DNA from: an uncultured Chthoniobacterales bacterium
GTDB taxonomy: Bacteria > Verrucomicrobiota > Verrucomicrobiia > Chthoniobacterales > UBA10450
DNA: 52,454 nt
Assembly: GCA_902805675.1 (NCBI GenBank)
Contig: CADCTA010000043.1
Coordinates: 1 to 52,454 of the forward strand
Reading direction: 5' to 3'
The notes beneath the pieces are model-generated. The model saw nothing but the letters and a program-made list of their open reading frames with translations. It searched no databases and had not been told where the DNA came from. Made by a program: the position numbers and the translations under genes. This document shows, in pieces, positions 47,360 to 52,454 of this stretch (position 1 is the first letter of the stretch; each line of letters begins with the position of its first letter).

Positions 47360-48109
47360 TCAGCCGGCTGCCTTGCCCACGCGCACGCGAAGAGGCCAGC
47401 GCACGAGACGCTGCACGCCTCCATCGGGCCAGAACTCCGCGATCTCCTCCGCCAGCCCGATCACCGGGTCGTGACCACGCGCCGCCATGAACCTCTGCGT
47501 CGCCGACCACGAGCGTAGATAGCCGAGCACCTGGTCGCGGCGCCAATGCTCCTCGATTTCGAAAACCGGCGGCACGATCTCTTCGAATGGAAACGCGAGC
47601 GAGCCGTAGCCGGTGTCGACCAGTTCCCGCTCCGGCGGCCAGAATCCGGCCGTCGTTTGCCGGTAGTATGTGTCGACCAGTCGGTCGATCTCCGGCGAAA
47701 TCGCCATCAGCGCGTACGTCCAAGCGGCCACGATGCCAGTGGGCTTCAACACGCGCTGTGCCTCAGCGAAGAACGCCGGAATGTCGAACCAGTGCAGCGC
47801 CTGCGCGGCCGTGACGAGATCGACCGACCCAGCGTCGATGCCGCTGTCTTCCGCCGTCGCGACGCGGTACTCGACGCCTTCAGATTGCTCCGCGTTCTGA
47901 ATTTGCTGTGTGCTCGCGTCGGTCGCGATCACTCGACGGAAATGCTGCGCCAGGCCGATAGCGGCCTGCCCATTTCCGGTGGCGCAATCCCACACGCATT
48001 CCCGGCCGGGCGAGATGGCCGCGAGGTAATCAAACAGCGCTTGGGGATAGCGCGGTCGAAACCGCGCGTAGAGCCTGGCGTGACCGGAGAAGTGATCTTT
48101 GAAGCTCAA
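47360..48109 (-). CDS. Class I SAM-dependent methyltransferase
   Basis: The product has 249 residues. It has the Rossmann-type methyltransferase pattern: motif I CVWDCATGNGQAAIGLAQHF (about 38-57), IATDAS after it, VATAEDSGIDAGSVDLVTAA and the closing AQALHWFDIPAFFAEAQRVL. SAM is the expected donor; the substrate is unknown. The start codon TTG overlaps the Lhr stop codon as TTGA, so it is translationally coupled to lhr. No signal peptide is seen. Confidence 0.92.
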   Translation of the reverse strand: MSFKDHFSGHARLYARFRPRYPQALFDYLAAISPGRECVWDCATGNGQAAIGLAQHFRRVIATDASTQQIQNAEQSEGVEYRVATAEDSGIDAGSVDLVTAAQALHWFDIPAFFAEAQRVLKPTGIVAAWTYALMAISPEIDRLVDTYYRQTTAGFWPPERELVDTGYGSLAFPFEEIVPPVFEIEEHWRRDQVLGYLRSWSATQRFMAARGHDPVIGLAEEIAEFWPDGGVQRLVRWPLRVRVGKAAG

Positions 48110-50706
48110 GCGACTGCCTCCGCCTTCTTCTGCGCCTGCACGACGGATTCCACCCGGTCGTACATCTCGCGGTAGATCCGCTCGATCGCCGCGGCCGGAT
48201 CTTCCAGCATCATGCTTTCCTTGATCTTGCTCGCGTAGATCGCGAAGGAAAACGGCGAGACGACCGGCAGCTCGAGCAGTCGCCAGCGAAACTGCTGCAC
48301 GCGCTCGAGGAACGCGTATGCCTCCTCGGCATCGAGGAACGTGTGCATCGCCTGTTTGTAGGACTCGTTCAGCAACGGGTGATCGGGCTCATGTTGTTCG
48401 AGCACGCGGAAGAGGACCTCCGAGCTCCAGGTCAGCTGCTTTGGCCGGCGCTCGCGCCCCGGCAGGTTACGCGGCACCATCAGGCCGGTTTGCGACACGC
48501 CGCGGAATTGCCATTTCACCAACTCCGATCCGCGCAACGCGGCGTAAAGATCGTCTTCCGCGCCTTCACGCTCGAAGCAGAGCCGCCAATCCTCGACCGG
48601 TAGCTCCTGGAACGGGCGTAGCGTGAGCAGAAAGCCATAATCATCGATCGTGACGAGCGCGTTCCCGCCGATGCGGTTTTTCACTCGCCAGGCGACAATG
48701 CGGGAAAGCGCGTCGTTCGCGCTGCGACCGATGAGCGAATGGAAGAAGTAGTGCGAGTGCTCACCTTCGCGGTAGAGCTCGATCAACATCTTTTCGCCGA
48801 CGGGCAGCTCCGAGATGCTGAGCTGCGCGCGAAACTGCTCCAGAATGGCTTCCGCATTCGCGATCGAGATTTCGTAGCTCTCCACCAGCCAATCCCGCGT
48901 TGCCTCCGGCTCCGACTGGGTCGCGAGTCGATCAGCCAGCTCCCGCCGCAGGTTGCGCACTCCTTCGGCAAGCCCCGAGGTGAGCGGCATCTTCGCGGCG
49001 TTCCAACGCGGCACGGTTGGCAGCTCGCCGTCGGCGCGCTCGACATGCGCCGCCTGCACCGCCGTTTCGACCAACCGCACGATCCGCCCGCCGAGCACAA
49101 ACAGATCGCCGATTTGCAGCTGCTTGATGAAAGCTTCCTCCACCGACCCGAGCCGCCGCCGCCCCAGGAACACATCGACGAAACTTTCCGACACGATGGT
49201 GCCGATGTTGACGAGGAACTCGCGCGCCACCCGCGGATGCGCGAGCGAGATCGTGCCATCATCTACGCGGATTTTGCCGAAGACCCCGGTGTATTGCTTC
49301 TCGAGCGAAACGCCGCCGCCCTCGAGATAACGCACGATGCCGTCGAACTCGTCGCGCGCGAGCTCCGCAAACGGGTAGGCGCGCCGAAGCACCGCGAAGA
49401 CCTCATCTACGCCGATCGGACTCGCCGCCGCGAGGCCGACGATATGCTGCGCGATCACATCGACGGGATTGCGGAGAATGCGGATGGGGTCCAGCGCGCG
49501 CTCGCGCACCCGCTTCGCCGTCACGGTGGCTTCCGCGAGGTCGCTGATGTTGGTGGCGACAAGCACGCCGTGGCTGTTCCGATTCAGCGAATGTCCCGAG
49601 CGCCCAATGCGCTGAATCGCGCGCGAAACACCCTTCGGCGTCGCGACCATGACCACCAAATCAACTGCGCCGATGTCGATGCCCATCTCGAGGCTGGTCG
49701 AGCAAACGACCGCGCGCAGCTCGCCGTTTTTCAGGCGATCTTCTACTTCGAGCCGGACGCTGCGATCGAGCGACGCATGGTGTGTTTCGATCTGGCTGGC
49801 TAGGTCCGGTAGCAGCTCTTTGAGCTTGAACCCGAGTTGCTCGGCGGCCGAACGAACGTTCGTGAAAACGAGCACCGACCGGCGGGTGCGAATCAGTTCG
49901 GCGAGTTCCGCGTAGAGCCGCGCGCCGGTGTAGCCTGCCGGCGGATACGGCTTGCGCCGGATCGGCGAGAAAACTTCCACGATCTGCCGTTTCTCGATCT
50001 GCGCCTCCGCGATGCGGCACTCGCGATCTCCACCGACGAGAAAGCGCGCCAGCTCGACGAGCGGCGCAGCTGTGGCAGAGAGGCCGATGCGGCAGAGTGG
50101 GGGAGCTTGTGGATCCGCCTGTGAGCGCAGACGCTCGAGTCGCTCGAGCGAGACGGTGAGATCGGCGCCGCGTTTGTTCCCCGCGAACGAGTGCAGCTCA
50201 TCCACGATGACGAACTGGCAACTGCCGAGGTGCATCGCATAACTCTCCTGCCCGAGCATGACCGCGAGACTCTCCGGCGTGGTCACCAACAGATGCGAAG
50301 CGTGTCTGCGAAACCGCGCACGCTCAGAAGCTTTCGTATCGCCCGTGCGCGAGTGGACGAGCAGTTCCTTCTCCGCGCCGATGCCCGCGATCGGCGCGCT
50401 GATGTTCTTCCCGATGTCGTAGGCAAGCGCACGCAACGGAGAGACGTAGATGCATTGCACCTGTCGGCGCAGCGTTCCTGCCTCCAGCGCGCGCAGCAGA
50501 AAATCGAACACGCCAAGAAACGCGGCGAGCGTCTTGCCGCTGCCGGTAGGCGAGGTCAACAGGATCGACGCGCGATCGAGCACCGCCGGCACGCAGAGCA
50601 GCTGTGCGTGCGTGAAGCTCGGGTAGGTGGCGGCAAACCATCGCCGCAGCCGAGGATGCAAGCGCTTCCGCAACGCAGCTGCGGTGACCGCGGTCTGGCT
50701 CTCCAC
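48106..50706 (-). CDS. lhr: Lhr-type DEAD/DEAH DNA helicase
   Basis: The product has 866 residues, typical of the Lhr-core class. Walker A is SPTGSGKT (51-58), the Walker B box is VDELHSF, motif III is LSATAAP, and motif VI is QRIGRSGH. Conserved segments of the family include TTPESLAVMLG, STSLEMGIDIGAVDLVV and the C-terminal Lhr domain (VLEQHEPDHPLLNESYKQAM). It is an ATP-dependent 3'-5' helicase acting in the cytoplasm, thought to work in repair or transcription-linked processes. GTG 50706 lies 4 bases after the rarA stop codon, and its stop overlaps the methyltransferase start, giving the operon rarA-lhr-methyltransferase. Confidence 0.95.
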   Translation of the reverse strand: MESQTAVTAAALRKRLHPRLRRWFAATYPSFTHAQLLCVPAVLDRASILLTSPTGSGKTLAAFLGVFDFLLRALEAGTLRRQVQCIYVSPLRALAYDIGKNISAPIAGIGAEKELLVHSRTGDTKASERARFRRHASHLLVTTPESLAVMLGQESYAMHLGSCQFVIVDELHSFAGNKRGADLTVSLERLERLRSQADPQAPPLCRIGLSATAAPLVELARFLVGGDRECRIAEAQIEKRQIVEVFSPIRRKPYPPAGYTGARLYAELAELIRTRRSVLVFTNVRSAAEQLGFKLKELLPDLASQIETHHASLDRSVRLEVEDRLKNGELRAVVCSTSLEMGIDIGAVDLVVMVATPKGVSRAIQRIGRSGHSLNRNSHGVLVATNISDLAEATVTAKRVRERALDPIRILRNPVDVIAQHIVGLAAASPIGVDEVFAVLRRAYPFAELARDEFDGIVRYLEGGGVSLEKQYTGVFGKIRVDDGTISLAHPRVAREFLVNIGTIVSESFVDVFLGRRRLGSVEEAFIKQLQIGDLFVLGGRIVRLVETAVQAAHVERADGELPTVPRWNAAKMPLTSGLAEGVRNLRRELADRLATQSEPEATRDWLVESYEISIANAEAILEQFRAQLSISELPVGEKMLIELYREGEHSHYFFHSLIGRSANDALSRIVAWRVKNRIGGNALVTIDDYGFLLTLRPFQELPVEDWRLCFEREGAEDDLYAALRGSELVKWQFRGVSQTGLMVPRNLPGRERRPKQLTWSSEVLFRVLEQHEPDHPLLNESYKQAMHTFLDAEEAYAFLERVQQFRWRLLELPVVSPFSFAIYASKIKESMMLEDPAAAIERIYREMYDRVESVVQAQKKAEAVA

Positions 50707-50710
50707 GCGA

Positions 50711-51886
50711 TTACTTCTCCGGATTCACCGGGAAGTGCTTGTTCTTCAGCCGCTCGGGTACGCGCGCGGTCTGCTCCGACTCGATCTCCTCCGTCGCGGC
50801 GCCGAGCGCGTCGTACGCTTCCCGGCTCTTCTTCGCGCGGCACATGTAAGCAGTCGCATGGGCGAGGGGAATGCGCGCCTCCGGCATGCCGACGAACTCG
50901 ACAGCTTGCTGCGTCGCGATTGCTAGCGGGAGGGCTTCCGGATCAGCGAGGCCGACGTCTTCGCTCGCGAAGATCACGATGCGGCGCGCGACGAAGCGAA
51001 AGTCTTCGCCGGCGTGCAGCATCTTCGCGAGCCAGTAGATGGCGCCCTTTTCGTCCGAGCCGCGCATGCTTTTGATGAACGCGCTGATCGTGTCGTAATG
51101 CGCGTCGCCCGCGCGGTCGTAGACGATTGCCTTTTGCTGGATGCTCTGCTCCGCTGCTTCGAGCGTGAAGTGGACGACACCAGCGGCGTCAGGTGGCGTA
51201 GTGAGGACGCCGATCTCGAGCGCGTTCAGACACTTCCGACCGTCGCCATCGCTGATCGTGGCAAGATGACGGCGCGCCTCGGGGTCGATCTGGACGCGGT
51301 GTTTGCCGAGCCCGCGCTCTTCGTCCGCGAGTGCGCGGTCGATAAGCTGCTCGAGTTGCTCGACCTTGAGTGATTCGAGCTGAAACACCTGCGAGCGCGA
51401 GACGAGCGCGCTGTTCACGTAGAAGAACGGGTTATAGGTCGTCGCTCCGATTAGCCGTAGATTCCCGCTCTCCACGTCGGGCAACAAGACGTCCTGCTGC
51501 GCTTTGTTGAAGTGATGGATCTCGTCGACGAACAGGATCGTCTTCTGGCCCGACGTGCGCACTCGATTCGCGGCCGCAGCTACTACGCGCCGCATGTCGG
51601 CGACGTTGCTTTCTACTCCGCTCAAACGCTCGAACTTCGCGCCCGTCATCCCCGCGATGATCTGCGCGAGCGTCGTTTTCCCGGTGCCCGGCGGGCCCGA
51701 CAAGATCACGGAAGGCAGCCGATCCGCTTCGATCGCGCGCCGCAGGAGTTTGCCGGGCGCGAGGATGTGCTCCTGGCCGACGAACTCATCGAGCGACTGC
51801 GGGCGCATGCGCGCCGCGAGGGGAGAAGCGCCGGTTGGAGGCTTGACCGCTTTCGTCTCCTCCGTCGGCTCGAAAAGGTCGTCCAC
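50711..51886 (-). CDS. rarA: Replication-associated recombination protein A (RarA/MgsA), shortened C-terminus
   Basis: The product has 391 residues from GTG 51886. It has an AAA+ clamp-loader-like domain: PLAARMRPQSLDEFVGQEHI, Walker A GPPGTGKTTL (about 64-73), Walker B ILFVDEIHHFNKAQQD, sensor LIGATTYNPFFYVNSALVSR. The C-terminal part has DYDTISAF-like HYDTISAFIKSMRGSDEKGA and EDVGLADPEALPLA. Ordinary RarA has about 440 residues and a tail with KGYRYAHD and YLPE segments; here it stops after VPERLKNKHFPVNPEK, so this conserved tail is absent. The gene is first in the operon with lhr. Confidence 0.93.
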   Translation of the reverse strand: MDDLFEPTEETKAVKPPTGASPLAARMRPQSLDEFVGQEHILAPGKLLRRAIEADRLPSVILSGPPGTGKTTLAQIIAGMTGAKFERLSGVESNVADMRRVVAAAANRVRTSGQKTILFVDEIHHFNKAQQDVLLPDVESGNLRLIGATTYNPFFYVNSALVSRSQVFQLESLKVEQLEQLIDRALADEERGLGKHRVQIDPEARRHLATISDGDGRKCLNALEIGVLTTPPDAAGVVHFTLEAAEQSIQQKAIVYDRAGDAHYDTISAFIKSMRGSDEKGAIYWLAKMLHAGEDFRFVARRIVIFASEDVGLADPEALPLAIATQQAVEFVGMPEARIPLAHATAYMCRAKKSREAYDALGAATEEIESEQTARVPERLKNKHFPVNPEK

Positions 51887-51935
51887 AGAGCAAACTATGT
51901 AGCACTTGGTTCACCTCCAGCCGTTTCACACGGCG

Positions 51936-52026
51936 GTCATCCCGAGCGAAGTCGAGGGATCCCGTGGCAGTACTGGTCGTGGCGCTACGGGATCTCTCCA
52001 TTCCGCTTCGCTCCAGTCGAGATGAC
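51936..52026. repeat. Long imperfect palindrome, GTCATTCCGAGCG family, copy D
   Basis: GTCATCCCGAGCGAAGTCGA at the left pairs with CGCTCCAGTCGAGATGAC at the right, with GGGATCCCGTGG and CTACGGGATCTC as inner arms. It lies between rarA and the DUF1460 gene, which are divergent. Confidence 0.85.
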
Positions 52027-52073
52027 GGCACGTGGCATTGCGCATTGGACGATTCACGGGATATTCCGCGCGC

Positions 52074-52454
52074 ATGCGTAAGTACCTTTTCGCGACAGTG
52101 ATTTTGCTGCTGGCCGTCAGCGCGCCAGCGGTTCACGCCAGTCTTCCGTTTTCGACCGTCTTCAAGGGCCAGGACCGCTTCGAGCGGCTGGTGAACCAAG
52201 CCCGTGAGGGAAACTGGAAGGCGCTTCCTATCGGCGACCGGACGGCCACTGTCGGACGCGCGCTCACCGGCACGCCCTACAAAAACTACACGCTCGAGAT
52301 CGACGACACGATCGAGGCGGCGTCGGTGAACATGAACGCGATGGATTGCTGGACGTTCTTCGAGATCGCGCTCGCCTTCGCCCGCATGATCGACGAGCCG
52401 GAGGCGAATTGGACGCCCGAGCGGATGCTCCATTACATCGAGCTCGATCGTTAT
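52074..52454 (+). CDS. DUF1460 (N-acetylmuramoyl-L-alanine amidase-like) protein, 3' truncated by window edge
   Basis: 127 residues are visible. A clear signal peptide (MRKYLFATVILLLAVSAPAV, then HA) directs export. The mature part shows the DUF1460 start: DRFERLVNQAREGNWKALPI, LTGTPYKNYTLE, and MDCWTFFEIALAFARM, where the cysteine in MDCWTF is the probable nucleophile. DUF1460 proteins are papain-like enzymes expected to act on peptidoglycan in the periplasm. ATG 52074 begins 47 bases after repeat copy D. The gene continues beyond the window. Confidence 0.85.
   Translation, partial: MRKYLFATVILLLAVSAPAVHASLPFSTVFKGQDRFERLVNQAREGNWKALPIGDRTATVGRALTGTPYKNYTLEIDDTIEAASVNMNAMDCWTFFEIALAFARMIDEPEANWTPERMLHYIELDRY

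Overview
The window looks like a chromosomal segment from a high-GC soil or sediment bacterium, most likely a member of the Verrucomicrobiota (Chthoniobacterales/Spartobacteria-like). The basis is indirect. It has tandem ADOP-type (duplicated orphan) ABC permeases, a TIGR02999-like ECF sigma factor beside a TPR serine/threonine kinase, and secreted proteins ending in an 'NISTR..V.TG.NVLIGG' module that I associate with this phylum. Several families of long imperfect palindromes also fill the gaps between genes. No rRNA, tRNA, CRISPR array, transposase or phage gene was seen.

Layout. 1-5063: two tandem ADOP/MacB-type permeases (the first cut by the window edge) and a secreted DUF4097-like protein, separated by palindromic repeats. 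5172-8933: a TPR lipoprotein, yajQ, an hpt-moaD pair and a small TPR protein. 8979-21064: a dense regulatory island. It holds an ECF sigma factor with a membrane Ser/Thr kinase-TPR protein, remains of decayed secreted-protein genes, a paralogue of the kinase that has lost exactly its kinase domain, a sigma-like protein with its zinc-finger anti-sigma factor, a TPR-CHAT protease-like lipoprotein, and a NarL/FixJ response regulator. 21217-34845: two large exported proteins, one with PKD-like domains (766 aa) and one giant (3598 aa) with three LamG-like domains, nine cadherin-like units, eight HYR units and two terminal modules.

35025-39771: yjbQ; an MBOAT O-acyltransferase, a 54-residue membrane protein and an SGNH hydrolase that look like a polysaccharide O-acetylation cluster; a beta-lactamase-fold hydrolase; and a TPR protein. 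39865-45035: housekeeping genes (pepF, a ThuA-like protein, a uracil-DNA glycosylase, DUF2905, a DnaJ/CbpA-type protein, rpiB). 45044-45822: a chimeric pseudogene in which a frameshifted metallo-beta-lactamase-fold gene runs into the 3' end of a ubiA-type gene. 45923-52454: pilC/gspF, a methyltransferase, an Lhr-type helicase and rarA in one tightly packed operon, then the start of a DUF1460 protein.

How the parts may work together (inference). The 9-21 kb island has four types of signal output: an ECF sigma factor, a kinase, a sigma/anti-sigma pair and a response regulator. It lies next to two very large surface proteins. A recurring non-coding motif (core GG-N-AATAC-S) lies upstream of the decayed secreted gene, the response regulator and both giant-protein genes, so one regulator could control the set. 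The window's most unusual items are the kinase-less kinase paralogue, the shared leader motif, the start codons supplied by palindromic repeats, and the pseudogene chimera.
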